A stretch of DNA of 64,000 nucleotides. Source: Gammaproteobacteria bacterium HGW-Gammaproteobacteria-13. GTDB lineage: Bacteria; Pseudomonadota; Gammaproteobacteria; Pseudomonadales; Pseudomonadaceae. Made by a program: the position numbers and the translations under genes. Shown here piece after piece: positions 9,053 through 22,225 of the stretch (position 1 is its first letter; each line of letters opens with the position of its first letter). The stretch is from contig PGZH01000011.1 of NCBI GenBank assembly GCA_002840155.1, positions 124,001 through 188,000 on the forward strand, read 5' to 3'. The notes under the pieces are model-generated. The model did not search any database. It had not been told where the DNA came from and was given only the letters and a program-made list of their open reading frames with translations.

Positions 9053-10659
9053 GCCTCAATCTCCAGTAACCCCAACTCCACCAGATACCCATTCAGTCGC
9101 GCATCAATCTGCGCTTCTTCCTCGGCCAGCGCCTCCAGCTTCTTCAAGGTTTCAGCCACATCGACAGTCTCTTCAGACTCACCATTGTCTATATAGCGGG
9201 CAATATTGAGATTGCCGTCGTTGCTACGGATTTCGTCCAACGTCACTACCCGGCAGTAATTCTCGACCTCCGTCTGCTGCTTAAATGCCGCCTTGTGTGT
9301 ATTAACGATATGCCTGATGTCATCAACCCGTAGACTGTTCTGCGCCTTACCTTCTAGGTAGTCACGACTGGCATCAACGATAATGACCTTACCCTTGAGA
9401 GCAGCAGGCTTCTGCTTGTTAAGGATCAGCACGCAAGCAGGGATGCCAGTGTTATAGAACAGGGCGGAAGGTAGGCCAACGATGGCTTCAATCAGATCAC
9501 CCGGCTGATTGCCATTGGCTGCGTCTGTGCCGAACAGCAGTCCCTCACGAATCTTGCCTTCCTCGCCGCTGCGGAACAGAACCCCATGAGGTAGGATAAC
9601 CCCCATACGTCCATCGGCCTTGAGGCTGGCAAGCATATGCTGAGCGAAGGCCAGGTCGGCATAGCCCCGTGGCGGGATGCCATAGATCAGCCGACCGTAA
9701 GGATCGCTGACCTGCTTGTAGTTGGGGGCTTTGGCCTTCTTGCCATTCTCCTGCTCGTTCTCGTTGCTTAACTCCAGCGGAGTCCACCAGGACTTGGCCG
9801 AGAACGGCGGATTGGCGATCACTCGATCAAAGGTCTTCAGGTAATCGCCGTCGAGGTGCTTGGGCTCAACCAGCGTATCGCCGCGTTCAATTTCCGCACG
9901 CATGTTGTGCAGGTAAAGGTTGAGCTTGGCGATAGCCCAGGTGCCCAAGTTCTTTTCCTGCCCGTACAGCAGCACATTGGGTTTACCCATCAGGGTGCCA
10001 TGGGGCAAAGCGGATACATGGTGGGCGCTTTCCACCAGCATTCCGCCACTGCCGCAGGTGGGGTCATACACGCTGTGGCCAGGCTGCGGGTCGATCAGCT
10101 CAACCACCAATTGCACGACGGCCTTGGGCGTATAGAACTCGCCGCCTTTCTTACCGGCATCATCGGCAAACTGCTTGATCAGATACTCGTAGGCATCGCC
10201 CAACATGTCGGCCTTGTACAGGTCGTCATTACCCAGCTTGTACTGGTTAAAGTGACGCAACAGGCGCTGTAAGGTTGAATCCGCCAGCACCCGCTTGTCG
10301 CCGTACTGCGTAGCAGTCAGCACATATTGCAGTTCAGGGTTGTTGGCCTCGATGGTCGCGAACGCCTTATCCAGGGCCTCACCGATATTCTCGGTGCGCG
10401 AGATCAGATCGAACCAGCGGGCACTGATAGGGAACTTGCCCCATTTGTCCTCGATTTCTTCCTGGGCATCGCTGTAGCTCAGGCTTTCGTCTTTCATCAG
10501 CTTGGCGACACGCTCTTCGAACACATCGTTGTAACGCTTGAGGAATAGCAGGCCGAAGATGTAGTTCTTGAAGTCGGAGGAGTCGATGGAGCCGCGCAGA
10601 ATGTTGGCGGATTCCCAGAGCCAGGACTCCAGCGTTTCGAGTGACAGCTTGTCAGCCAT
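9049..10659 (-). CDS. hsdM: Type I restriction enzyme, M subunit (N6-adenine methylase)
   Basis: A 536-residue HsdM that methylates adenine in the site defined by HsdS. MADKLSLETLESWLWESANI begins the N-terminal helical domain. The SAM-binding motif DPTCGSGGML lies at about 199-208 and the catalytic NPPF at 283-286 (ANPPFSAKSWW). GEFYTPKAVVQLVVELIDP is the usual approach to motif I. I chose ATG 10659, preceded by AGGGAT; a longer frame back to 10722 adds 21 residues that do not look like family sequence. It is the first gene of hsdM-hsdS-LOTUS-hsdR-ygjP. Confidence 0.96.
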   Translation of the reverse strand: MADKLSLETLESWLWESANILRGSIDSSDFKNYIFGLLFLKRYNDVFEERVAKLMKDESLSYSDAQEEIEDKWGKFPISARWFDLISRTENIGEALDKAFATIEANNPELQYVLTATQYGDKRVLADSTLQRLLRHFNQYKLGNDDLYKADMLGDAYEYLIKQFADDAGKKGGEFYTPKAVVQLVVELIDPQPGHSVYDPTCGSGGMLVESAHHVSALPHGTLMGKPNVLLYGQEKNLGTWAIAKLNLYLHNMRAEIERGDTLVEPKHLDGDYLKTFDRVIANPPFSAKSWWTPLELSNENEQENGKKAKAPNYKQVSDPYGRLIYGIPPRGYADLAFAQHMLASLKADGRMGVILPHGVLFRSGEEGKIREGLLFGTDAANGNQPGDLIEAIVGLPSALFYNTGIPACVLILNKQKPAALKGKVIIVDASRDYLEGKAQNSLRVDDIRHIVNTHKAAFKQQTEVENYCRVVTLDEIRSNDGNLNIARYIDNGESEETVDVAETLKKLEALAEEEAQIDARLNGYLVELGLLEIEA

Positions 10660-10802
10660 GGGTGAATCAATCCCTATAAAAAGCATGACGCCCAGCACCT
10701 GGCGATTACCGCCATGACGCATAGGAACATCAGAAAAAAGTGGGCTCGATTCTACAAGTCGACGCCATTTGAAGCCCGAAAAATCAACCTCTCCTGAATG
10801 AC

Positions 10803-10838
10803 AAAACCCCGGCAGACCTTTCGGTCTACCGGGGTTTC
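10803..10838 (-). terminator. Terminator downstream of gyrB
   Basis: Long hairpin with arms AAACCCCGG and AGACC pairing with GGTCT and CCGGGGTTT around a TTTC loop, with one internal mismatch. On the minus strand the hairpin is followed by a short T run, so it would end the dnaA-dnaN-recF-gyrB transcript and isolate it from hsdM. Confidence 0.75.
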
Positions 10839-10858
10839 TTGGCAGGGCAGTGAGCCAT

Positions 10859-10910
10859 TAACTTTGGCCGAACCGCTTAACTTTGGCCGAAGTGACAAAT
10901 AACTTTGCCC
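10859..10910. repeat. Triple short direct repeat at the gyrB/island boundary
   Basis: Three copies of TAACTTTGGCCGA or a close variant start at 10859, 10878 and 10900, spaced 19 and 22 bases. The third copy is degenerate (TAACTTTGCCC). Repeated short sites at this spacing are typical of transposase-binding ends, for example in IS21-like elements, but no transposase is nearby. It may be a solitary element end left at the island junction. Confidence 0.5.
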
Positions 10911-10922
10911 ACCTACAGCCGT

Positions 10923-14448
<3,526 letters not shown>

Positions 14449-14455
14449 TCAGCGG

Positions 14456-15559
14456 TTACAGACGCATCGGCATAACGACATAGGAAGAGTCGTCGTTGTC
14501 TGCTTCCTGTACCAAGGCACTGCTGTTGGCATCGGAGAGAATCAGGCGCACCTGGTCGGTGGTCATCACGCTTAGCACGTCGAGCAGGTAGCTGACGTTG
14601 AAACCGATTTCCAATGCACTGCCGTTGTAGTCCACGGCGATCTCTTCTTCGGCTTCTTCCTGCTCCGGGTTGTTGGCCTGAATTTTCAGTAAGCCAGATT
14701 CCAGCTGCAGGCGAATGCCGCGGTACTTTTCGTTGGACAGAATCGCGGTACGGCTAAAGGCTTCACGCAAGCCCTGACGATCGGCAACCACCAGCTTGTC
14801 ACCACCACGCGGCAACACACGCTCGTAGTCCGGGAACTTGCCGTCGACCAGTTTCGAGGTGAAGGTGAACTCGCCGGTGGTGGCGCGGATATGGTGCTGA
14901 CCGAGAACGATGCTGACGCTGCCGTCCTGTTCGGTGAGCAGACGCGCCAGTTCGAGAATACCTTTGCGCGGCACGATGACCTGGTGACGCTCAACCTGCT
15001 CAATCGCTGCCTCCATGGAACACATGGCCAGACGGTGACCATCGGTGGCCACGGCGCGGAGGATGCCGGTCTGTACTTCCAGCAGCATGCCATTGAGGTA
15101 ATAACGCACGTCCTGCTGCGCCATGGCAAAGCTGGTGCGTTCGATCAGGCGGCGCAGCCGGCTTTGCACCAGGCTGAAGGTCAGCGAGCCTGGGCCTTCT
15201 TCAACAGTGGGGAAATCATTGGCGGGCAGGGTGGACAGGCTGAAGCGACTGCGGCCGGCTTTGACCAGCAGCTTCTGCTCGTCGATACGGATATCGATCA
15301 GGGCGTCAGCCGGCAGGCTTTTGCAGATGTCCATCAGCTTGCGCGCCGGCACGGTGATCTCACCGGGTTGCGCAGGCTCTTCCAGAGTGACGCGACCAAC
15401 CAGCTCGACTTCCAGGTCGGTACCGGTCAGCGACAGCTGCTGGCCTTCGACCACCAGCAGCACGTTAGAGAGAACCGGCAAGGTCTGACGGCGTTCCACG
15501 ACGCCGGCGACCAGTTGCAGAGGTTTCAACAAGGCTTCGCGTTGAATGGTGAAATGCAT
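14456..15559 (-). CDS. dnaN: DNA polymerase III beta sliding clamp
   Basis: A 367-residue clamp that tethers polymerase III and other DNA enzymes. The start MHFTIQREALLKPLQLVAGV, the middle blocks PANDFPTVEEG and LRAVATDGHRLAMCSMEA, and the C-terminal tail SSYVVMPMRL, which forms part of the clamp-binding pocket, are all canonical. The length is normal. It lies between dnaA and recF in the conserved operon. Confidence 0.99.
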   Translation of the reverse strand: MHFTIQREALLKPLQLVAGVVERRQTLPVLSNVLLVVEGQQLSLTGTDLEVELVGRVTLEEPAQPGEITVPARKLMDICKSLPADALIDIRIDEQKLLVKAGRSRFSLSTLPANDFPTVEEGPGSLTFSLVQSRLRRLIERTSFAMAQQDVRYYLNGMLLEVQTGILRAVATDGHRLAMCSMEAAIEQVERHQVIVPRKGILELARLLTEQDGSVSIVLGQHHIRATTGEFTFTSKLVDGKFPDYERVLPRGGDKLVVADRQGLREAFSRTAILSNEKYRGIRLQLESGLLKIQANNPEQEEAEEEIAVDYNGSALEIGFNVSYLLDVLSVMTTDQVRLILSDANSSALVQEADNDDSSYVVMPMRL

Positions 15560-15590
15560 GGTCTAGTCCCTTGCCTAGTGGAGTTGCGTA

Positions 15591-17060
15591 TTAGGTTGTC
15601 AGCGTACGCAGCAAATTCTTATAGTCCTCGCGGATGTCCGCGTCGGATTCCTTAAGTTCAGCAATCTTACGGCATGCATGCAATACCGTTGTGTGATCGC
15701 GGCCGCCGAAGGCATCACCAATTTCCGGCAGGCTGTGGTTGGTCAACTCTTTCGACAAGGCCATGGCCACCTGACGCGGGCGCGCGACTGAACGCGAGCG
15801 GCGCTTGGACAGCAGATCAGAAATCTTGATCTTGTAGTACTCGGCGACAGTGCGCTGGATATTGTCGATGCTGACCAGCTTGTCCTGCAGGGCCAACAGG
15901 TCCTTGAGCGACTCGCGGATCAGCTCGATGGTAATGTCCCGGCCCATGAAGTGCGAGTGGGCGATAACGCGTTTCAATGCACCTTCCAGCTCACGTACGT
16001 TGGAGCGGATGCGCTGGGCAATAAAGAAGGCAGCATCGTGCGGCAGGTCGACTTTGGCCTGATCGGCCTTCTTCATCAGAATCGCCACGCGAGTTTCCAG
16101 CTCAGGTGGCTCGACGGCAACCGTCAGGCCCCAACCGAAACGCGACTTAAGACGTTCTTCCAGGCCTTCGATTTCTTTCGGGTAGCGGTCGCTGGTGAGG
16201 ATCACCTGCTGACCACCTTCGAGCAAGGCGTTGAAGGTGTGGAAAAACTCTTCCTGGGAACGCTCTTTCTTGGCGAAGAATTGAATGTCATCGATCAGCA
16301 GCGCATCCACCGAACGGTAGAAGCGCTTGAACTCGTTGATCGCATTCAGCTGCAAGGCCTTGACCATGTCCGCGACGAAACGCTCGGAATGCAGGTACAC
16401 CACCTTGGCATTCGGATTTTTCGCCAGCAGGTGGTTACCCACCGCATGCATCAAGTGAGTCTTACCCAGGCCCACACCACCATAAAGGAACAGCGGGTTG
16501 TAACCGTGCTTGGGGTTGTCCGCCACCTGCCAGGCAGCCGCGCGGGCCAACTGGTTGGATTTACCTTCGACAAAGTTATCAAAGGTAAAGGTGCGGTTCA
16601 GGTAACTGGTGTGCTTCAGCCCGCCTTCGACCTGTACCGTGCGCTCAGTGCGTGCCGGCGCCTGCTGGCTGGCCGCACCAGCCATGGGATCGAAGCTGGC
16701 GCGCGAAGGTTCTGCCTGGGCAGGGCCAGCTGCGGCTGTCACAACCGGACTGGATGCAGGCGCGCTCGGCGCAGCTGACGGCGTACTGACCGGCGCCGCA
16801 CGAGGAGCCGAACTGCGTTTGCTACCTATTAATAAGGAGAGCGCCGGAACCAGACCGTTGGTCCGTTCGCTGAGTAACTCAAGCAAACGGCTGAGGTACT
16901 TTTCATTGACCCAGTCGAGGACAAAACGGTTCGGCGCATAAACGCGAAGCTCGTCGCCTTCGGCTTCGACCTGCAGTGGACGGATCCAGGTGTTGAATTG
17001 CTGAGCAGGCAGCTCATCGCGCAGAAGCTCGACGCACTGCTGCCAAAGTTCCACAGACAC
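15591..17060 (-). CDS. dnaA: Chromosomal replication initiator DnaA
   Basis: A 489-residue initiator. Domain I (about 1-80) opens [21 protein letters not shown] proline/alanine-rich linker (about 85-145) is domain II. The AAA+ domain has Walker [10 protein letters not shown] at 194-202 and Walker B LLIDDIQF. Domain IV carries the DnaA-box-binding signature [15 protein letters not shown] near the C-terminus. It binds the boxes in the adjacent upstream non-coding region and melts the AT-rich segment there. It is transcribed away from oriC and is first in the dnaA-dnaN-recF-gyrB operon. Confidence 0.99.
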   Translation of the reverse strand: MSVELWQQCVELLRDELPAQQFNTWIRPLQVEAEGDELRVYAPNRFVLDWVNEKYLSRLLELLSERTNGLVPALSLLIGSKRSSAPRAAPVSTPSAAPSAPASSPVVTAAAGPAQAEPSRASFDPMAGAASQQAPARTERTVQVEGGLKHTSYLNRTFTFDNFVEGKSNQLARAAAWQVADNPKHGYNPLFLYGGVGLGKTHLMHAVGNHLLAKNPNAKVVYLHSERFVADMVKALQLNAINEFKRFYRSVDALLIDDIQFFAKKERSQEEFFHTFNALLEGGQQVILTSDRYPKEIEGLEERLKSRFGWGLTVAVEPPELETRVAILMKKADQAKVDLPHDAAFFIAQRIRSNVRELEGALKRVIAHSHFMGRDITIELIRESLKDLLALQDKLVSIDNIQRTVAEYYKIKISDLLSKRRSRSVARPRQVAMALSKELTNHSLPEIGDAFGGRDHTTVLHACRKIAELKESDADIREDYKNLLRTLTT

Positions 17061-17099
17061 GGATATCCCCTAAATCGCAAGGCGCGAGGCAAAAAACAG

Positions 17100-17480
17100 C
17101 CGTCATTGTAGCCGCCGAGGCTTGAGTTATCCACATGTAAGCTTGCTTATGCGCAAGGAAAATCAACGTGTTATTAGCGTTGGAGGCTTATAACGCAAGG
17201 CTCGAGAAAGGCTGTGGATAACCGCCCATAAGCTCACTGGATAACCCGGGGTGAAACCCGGTGGAAAACCCTGCTGTGGGTAAAATGGCATTCCATCCTC
17301 AGCTTGTGGACGGCTTCCACACAGTTGCAGCACGCCTTTTCGACAGACTTACCCTTGGCTGAACAGCGCTAAGCCGTTGGCCTTCAAGCACTTATGCACA
17401 GATCGATGGCCAGCTAATAGCTACTAACATTACTAAACATCTTTAAATATTCTCTTCTTTATATTTCTTTATGCAGGAAA
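17100..17480. other. oriC: oriC between dnaA and rpmH
   Basis: DnaA boxes: TTATCCACA at 17127-17135, TTATGCGCA at 17147, TGTGGATAA at 17213-17221, TGTGGGTAA at 17275, and TTATGCACA at 17392-17400. An AT-rich stretch follows at about 17414-17472 and contains ATTCTCTTCTTTAT (17449-17462), the likely unwinding element. The position between dnaA and rpmH is the standard Pseudomonas origin site. A second region with the same layout lies at 21.8-22.1 kb. Confidence 0.9.
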
Positions 17481-17494
17481 AGCCTGGTTGGAAA

Positions 17495-17523
17495 TTGACC
17501 TGACCCTCGGGTTTCTCTAGAAT
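17495..17523 (+). promoter_or_regulatory. Sigma-70 promoter for rpmH-rnpA-yidD-yidC
   Basis: TTGACC (17495-17500), a 17-base spacer, then TAGAAT (17518-17523), a near-consensus housekeeping promoter. It is about 60 bases upstream of the rpmH ATG and immediately after the AT-rich oriC segment. Confidence 0.75.
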
Positions 17524-17583
17524 TGCCGGTCTCTTAAAACGGGGGCCATTCCGGCCCGTAGTCGACCACCCAGGTACCGCACC

Positions 17584-17718
17584 ATGAAACGTACTTTCCA
17601 ACCCAGCACTATCAAACGCGCTCGCACCCACGGTTTCCGTGCTCGTATGGCCACCAAGAACGGCCGTGCTGTCCTGTCGCGTCGCCGCGCCAAGGGCCGT
17701 AAGCGTCTCGCCGTCTAA
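17584..17718 (+). CDS. rpmH: 50S ribosomal protein L34
   Basis: A 44-residue, strongly basic protein beginning [18 protein letters not shown] and ending AKGRKRLAV, the invariant L34 sequence of the large ribosomal subunit. It is the first gene after oriC on this side. The stop is 11 bases before the rnpA start, so the two are co-transcribed. Confidence 0.98.
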
Positions 17719-17729
17719 ATTTCGGTCTT

Positions 17730-18134
17730 GTGGTGAGTCGAGACTTCAGTCGGGAAAAGCGTCTGCTAACCCCCCGGCAATTCAAGGCAGTCTTCGACTC
17801 CCCTAGCGGCAAAGCTCCGGGCAAAAATGTCCTGCTGCTGGCGCGCAACAACGAACTTGATCATCCCCGTCTGGGTTTGGTGATCGGCAAGAAGAGCGTC
17901 AAGCTCTCTGTTGAGCGCAATCGTCTGAAACGCCAGATCCGCGAATCGTTCCGTCTCAATCAGGACAACCTGGTGGGATGGGACATCGTGGTGGTTGCGC
18001 GTAAAGGCCTTGGTGATTTGGAAAACGTCGAACTGGCTCGTCAGTTTGGCAAGCTCTGGAAACGCCTCGAACGCAGTAAGCCAAGCCCGGAAGCCGTCGC
18101 AACACCTGGGGTGAACGACAGTCCCCATGCGTAA
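17730..18134 (+). CDS. rnpA: Ribonuclease P protein component
   Basis: A 134-residue RnpA, the protein cofactor of RNase P in tRNA 5' processing. [20 protein letters not shown] is the typical start, with GTG 17730 as initiator. The RNR signature is in [20 protein letters not shown]. The C-terminal tail ([19 protein letters not shown]) is extended and non-conserved. Its end overlaps the yidD start by 8 bases. Confidence 0.98.
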   Translation: MVSRDFSREKRLLTPRQFKAVFDSPSGKAPGKNVLLLARNNELDHPRLGLVIGKKSVKLSVERNRLKRQIRESFRLNQDNLVGWDIVVVARKGLGDLENVELARQFGKLWKRLERSKPSPEAVATPGVNDSPHA

Positions 18135-18372
18135 ACTGGTTTTGCTACCCATCCAGTTCTACCGCTACGCCATCAGCCCCTTGATGGCCAGCCACTGTCG
18201 TTTCTACCCAAGCTGTTCTTGCTACGCGCTTGAAGCCATTGAACATCATGGCGTCATGCGCGGTGGCTGGCTGACCCTGCGTCGGCTTGGCCGCTGTCAC
18301 CCGTGGAATCCCGGTGGCTACGATCCGGTTCCCTGCGCAAAAACCTCCCGTTCCTCTTCGATGGCCGAATAA
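18127..18372 (+). CDS. yidD: Membrane protein insertion efficiency factor YidD
   Basis: An 81-residue YidD, a small membrane-associated protein thought to assist YidC-dependent insertion. [19 protein letters not shown], then [19 protein letters not shown] and a [15 protein letters not shown] motif are the family hallmarks. It lies between rnpA and yidC, as in most bacteria. Confidence 0.97.
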   Translation: MRKLVLLPIQFYRYAISPLMASHCRFYPSCSCYALEAIEHHGVMRGGWLTLRRLGRCHPWNPGGYDPVPCAKTSRSSSMAE

Positions 18373-18374
18373 TC

Positions 18375-20126
18375 ATGGATATTCAACGCTCGATCCTGAT
18401 CGTCGCCCTGGCAATCGTGTCCTATATGATGGTTCTCCAGTGGAACCAGGACTACGGTCAAGCTGCCCTGCCGACAGAAATTGCCGCGACCAGCAGCACT
18501 GTACCCGGCTTGCCGGATACCACTGCCACCACTTCAACTCCAGCTGGCAGCGACGATATTCCGAGCGCCACCACGGCTGTTGAACCCAGCGCCATCAGTG
18601 CTGCACCGGCTGCAGCCAACGATGAGCTGATTCGGGTGAAGACTGATGTGCTGGATCTGGCCATCGACCCGCGTGGTGGTGATGTGGTGCAACTGCGTTT
18701 GCCGCAGTATCCGCGTCGTCAGGATCGTCCGGATGTACCGTTCCAGTTGTTCGACAACGGTGGCGAGCGCACCTACCTGGCGCAGAGCGGTTTGATCGGC
18801 AGCAACGCGCCGGACAAATCCAGCGGTCGTGCTCTGTGGAGCAGCGAGCAGAAGAGCTATGAACTGGCCGATGGTCAGGATCAGCTGCAGGTTGACCTCA
18901 AGCTCAGCGAAGACGGCGTCAACTACATCAAGCGCTTCACCTTCAAGCGTGGTCTGAACGCTGAATGTTCCGCCAAGGAACAGCAGCAGAAGAAACCCGG
19001 CTGTGTTGATCCTTCGTCCTATCAGGTGACCGTCAGCTACCTGATCGACAACCAGAGTGGTCAGGCCTGGAGCGGCAACATGTTTGCCCAGCTCAAGCGT
19101 GATGGCAGCGACGATCCGTCCTCCACCACTGCGACCGGCACTGCGACCTACCTCGGTGGTGCACTGTGGACCAGCGAAGAGCCGTACAAAAAAGTGTCGA
19201 TGAAAGACATCGACAAACAAGCCTTCAAAGAAACCGTTCAAGGAGGCTGGGTTGCCTGGCTACAGCATTACTTCGTCACTGCCTGGATTCCAAGCAAAGA
19301 CAGCACTAACCAAGTACAGACCCGCAAAGACAGCCAAGGCAACTACATTGTCGGCTTTACCGGCCCGGCCATTCAGGTTGCTGCCGGCGCTCAGGGTGAA
19401 ACCAGTGCAGTTCTGTATGCCGGCCCGAAGCTACAAGGCCATCTGAAGACCCTGTCGCCAGGTCTTGAGCTGACTGTCGACTACGGCATTCTGTGGTTCC
19501 TGGCTCAGCCGATCTTCTGGCTGCTGGAAGTTATCCACAACCTGCTCGGCAACTGGGGCTGGTCGATCATCATGTTGACCGTGATCATCAAGCTGATCTT
19601 CTTCCCACTGTCCGCTGCCAGCTACAAATCCATGGCGCGCATGCGTGCCGTTGCGCCGAAACTCGCTCAGCTGAAAGAGCAGCACGGTGACGATCGCCAG
19701 AAGATGTCCCAGGCGATGATGGAGTTGTACAAGAAAGAGAAGATCAACCCGCTGGGCGGCTGCTTGCCGATCCTGGTGCAGATGCCGGTATTCCTCGCGC
19801 TCTACTGGGTGCTGCTGGAATCCGTGGAAATGCGCCAAGCACCGTGGCTGCTGTGGATAACTGACCTGGCGATTAAAGACCCGTTCTTTATCCTGCCGAT
19901 CATCATGGGCGCAACCATGTTTATCCAGCAGCAGCTCAACCCGACGCCGCCGGACCCGATGCAAGCCAAGGTGCTGAAGATGATGCCGATTATCTTCACC
20001 TTCTTCTTCCTCTGGTTCCCGGCTGGTCTGGTGCTGTACTGGGTGGTCAACAACGTCTTGTCCATCGCCCAGCAGTGGTACATTACCCGCAAGATCGAAG
20101 CCGCAGCCAAGGCCGCAGACGCCTAA
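18375..20126 (+). CDS. yidC: Membrane protein insertase YidC
   Basis: A 583-residue inner-membrane insertase/chaperone acting with or without SecYEG. ATG 18375 (MDIQRSILIVALAIVSYM) begins the N-terminal transmembrane helix; an in-frame start at 18303 within yidD is rejected. A large periplasmic domain (about 30-350) has a Ser/Thr/Ala-rich linker. The conserved C-terminal core starts near ILWFLAQPIFWLLEVIHNL, with the positive-groove segment KSMARMRAVAPKLAQLK and NPLGGCLPILVQMPVFLALY. Two perfect DnaA boxes lie in this gene (19531 and 19852). Confidence 0.99.
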   Translation: MDIQRSILIVALAIVSYMMVLQWNQDYGQAALPTEIAATSSTVPGLPDTTATTSTPAGSDDIPSATTAVEPSAISAAPAAANDELIRVKTDVLDLAIDPRGGDVVQLRLPQYPRRQDRPDVPFQLFDNGGERTYLAQSGLIGSNAPDKSSGRALWSSEQKSYELADGQDQLQVDLKLSEDGVNYIKRFTFKRGLNAECSAKEQQQKKPGCVDPSSYQVTVSYLIDNQSGQAWSGNMFAQLKRDGSDDPSSTTATGTATYLGGALWTSEEPYKKVSMKDIDKQAFKETVQGGWVAWLQHYFVTAWIPSKDSTNQVQTRKDSQGNYIVGFTGPAIQVAAGAQGETSAVLYAGPKLQGHLKTLSPGLELTVDYGILWFLAQPIFWLLEVIHNLLGNWGWSIIMLTVIIKLIFFPLSAASYKSMARMRAVAPKLAQLKEQHGDDRQKMSQAMMELYKKEKINPLGGCLPILVQMPVFLALYWVLLESVEMRQAPWLLWITDLAIKDPFFILPIIMGATMFIQQQLNPTPPDPMQAKVLKMMPIIFTFFFLWFPAGLVLYWVVNNVLSIAQQWYITRKIEAAAKAADA

Positions 20127-20153
20127 GCAGTGATTGCTTCTAAGCTGTAACAA

Positions 20154-20176
20154 ACGCCCCTTTTCAGGGGCGTTTT
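20154..20176 (+). terminator. Terminator after yidC
   Basis: ACGCCCC/GGGGCGT hairpin with loop TTTTCA, followed by TTTTGC. It lies between yidC and mnmE and separates their transcription at least partly. Confidence 0.75.
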
Positions 20177-20201
20177 GCTATGTCGTATTCAGGAGAGCCG
20201 C

Positions 20202-21569
20202 ATGCCACCCGTTGCAGAAACCATTGCCGCCGTCGCCACCGCCCAGGGCCGGGGTGGCGTGGGCATTGTGCGAGTTTCCGGGCCGCTGGCCAGTACATTG
20301 GCGCAGGCGATCTGTCAGCGCGAGCTGCAGCCGCGCTATGCCCACTACGGGCCGTTCTTCGCTGATGCCAAGCAGGTACTCGATGAAGGACTGGCGCTGT
20401 ATTTCCCCGGCCCCAACTCCTTTACCGGCGAAGACGTGCTGGAACTGCAGGGCCATGGCGGCCCGGTGGTGCTCGATCTGCTGCTGCGCCGCTGTGTCCA
20501 ACTCGGCGCACGCCTGGCGCGCCCGGGTGAATTCAGCGAACGCGCCTTTCTCAATGACAAACTCGACCTGGCCCAGGCCGAGGCGATTGCCGACCTGATC
20601 GAAGCCAGCTCCGAGCAGGCCGCACGCAATGCTTTGCGCTCGCTGCAGGGCGAGTTCTCGCGGCGCGTGCATGGCCTGACCGAGCGGCTAATCAGCCTGC
20701 GCATCTATGTCGAAGCGGCCATCGACTTCCCCGAAGAGGAAATCGACTTTCTCGCCGATGGCCACGTACTCAACCTGCTCGATGGCGTGCGTGCCGACCT
20801 CGCCGGTGTGCTGCGTGAGGCCGGCCAAGGGGCACTGCTGCGCGATGGCATGACTGTGGTGATCGCCGGCCGGCCTAACGCGGGTAAGTCCAGCCTGCTC
20901 AATGCCCTGGCCGGTCGCGAGGCGGCCATCGTTACCGAGATCGCCGGCACCACCCGCGACGTGCTGCGCGAACATATCCACATCGATGGCATGCCGCTGC
21001 ATGTGGTCGACACCGCCGGCCTGCGTGATACCGAGGATCAGGTCGAGCGTATCGGCGTCGAGCGTGCGCTGAAAGCCATTGGTGAAGCCGACCGCATCCT
21101 GCTGGTGGTGGATGCCACAGCACCCGAAGCCGACGACCCCTTTGCCCTGTGGCCGGAGTTTCTCGACCAGCGCCCTGATCCGGCCAAGGTCACCCTGATT
21201 CGCAACAAGGCTGACCTGTCAGGTGAGTCGGTGGTGCTGGAAGTCTGCAATGACGGCCACGTCACCATCAGCCTGTCGGCCAAATCCACCGAGGGCCTGG
21301 ACCTGCTCAGGGAACACCTCAAGGCCTGTATGGGTTATGAACAGACCTCAGAGAGCAGCTTCAGTGCGCGCCGACGCCACCTGGAGGCGCTGCGTCAGGC
21401 CTCCACACATCTGGAACACGGCCATGCTCAGCTGACCCTGGCCGGCGCTGGCGAACTGCTGGCTGAAGACCTGCGTATGGCTCAACAAGCCCTGGGCGAA
21501 ATCACCGGCGCGTTCAGTTCCGATGACCTGTTGGGGCGGATTTTTTCCAGCTTCTGTATCGGCAAGTAG
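20202..21569 (+). CDS. mnmE: tRNA modification GTPase MnmE
   Basis: A 455-residue GTPase that, with MnmG, modifies wobble uridine (cmnm5U) in tRNAs. [19 protein letters not shown] is the folate-binding N-terminal start; ATG 20202 has AGGAGAG upstream. The G domain shows [29 protein letters not shown] and NKAD. The protein ends [11 protein letters not shown], the conserved C-terminal C(I/L)GK motif. An earlier in-frame start at 20175 is not family-like. Confidence 0.99.
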   Translation: MPPVAETIAAVATAQGRGGVGIVRVSGPLASTLAQAICQRELQPRYAHYGPFFADAKQVLDEGLALYFPGPNSFTGEDVLELQGHGGPVVLDLLLRRCVQLGARLARPGEFSERAFLNDKLDLAQAEAIADLIEASSEQAARNALRSLQGEFSRRVHGLTERLISLRIYVEAAIDFPEEEIDFLADGHVLNLLDGVRADLAGVLREAGQGALLRDGMTVVIAGRPNAGKSSLLNALAGREAAIVTEIAGTTRDVLREHIHIDGMPLHVVDTAGLRDTEDQVERIGVERALKAIGEADRILLVVDATAPEADDPFALWPEFLDQRPDPAKVTLIRNKADLSGESVVLEVCNDGHVTISLSAKSTEGLDLLREHLKACMGYEQTSESSFSARRRHLEALRQASTHLEHGHAQLTLAGAGELLAEDLRMAQQALGEITGAFSSDDLLGRIFSSFCIGK

Positions 21570-21572
21570 GAT

Positions 21573-21736
21573 GGGTCGGGCCGCGTAGGTTAGCGACGCA
21601 GGACACCTAACCTGCGAGCAACACAAGTCCTCCCGCGTCGCGTAACCCATCATGACGTGATGCATTCTGATGGGTTACGGCGCATCGAATCATGCCCCGC
21701 ATCCGCAATACCCTTCCTGCGCCTAACCCATCCTGC
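21573..21736. repeat. REP-like composite hairpin after mnmE
   Basis: The block opens with TAGGATGGGTCG and closes with AACCCATCCTGCG. An internal pair, GCGTAACCCATC (21640s) and GATGGGTTACGGCGC (21670s), sits between them. The same GGATGGGTT/AACCCATCC family recurs at 35.3 kb and 51.1 kb. Confidence 0.7.
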
Positions 21737-21784
21737 GTCCTGAAATCCCAACTAATGTCGTTCGGGAAGGCATTCGCCTGCGCG

Positions 21785-22090
21785 TAATAGGCATGACCAG
21801 CCACTTATTTATCCACCTAAGCCCTGTGGAAAACCTAGCCTAAGCCCTGCCTATAACCCGGTGATAAAACTGAGGATAACCGCCTCTGTGGATAACAATG
21901 CATTTCATCCACAGCTTGCATACGGCAACTGAACAGGCAGATGGCAGGATCAGCACAGACTTTTTAAACGCTGTAAGCATTGAATCTATTGGTCTGTAGA
22001 AATCTATCCACAGAAAAGCTGTTGCTAAGTAATAAACATATAAACAAGGCTTTATAAAAATTCTCTTCTTTATTCTTTATTAACCGACAC
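21785..22090. other. Second oriC-like region (mnmE-mnmG)
   Basis: DnaA-box matches: TTATCCACC at 21809, TGAGGATAA at 21871, TGTGGATAA (perfect) at 21887-21895, TCATCCACA at 21905 and CTATCCACA at 22004. The AT-rich stretch at 22024-22085 contains ATTCTCTTCTTTAT (22060-22073), identical to the motif in the dnaA-rpmH origin. A TATACT at 22160-22165 may be the -10 of the mnmG promoter. The whole gap of about 650 bases before mnmG holds this block and the REP element, and no gene. Confidence 0.7.
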
Positions 22091-22225
22091 ACCCGAACAG
22101 CGCCCAAGCGAGCTGGCTATTTTTTGTGCAAAAGGCTTCTTTCACACTGGCTAAATCCCTATACTTGCCGCCTTTCCCGCTTTTCAACCCAAAAAGCCCC
22201 CCATTTCTAAACAGGCACGAGGTGC

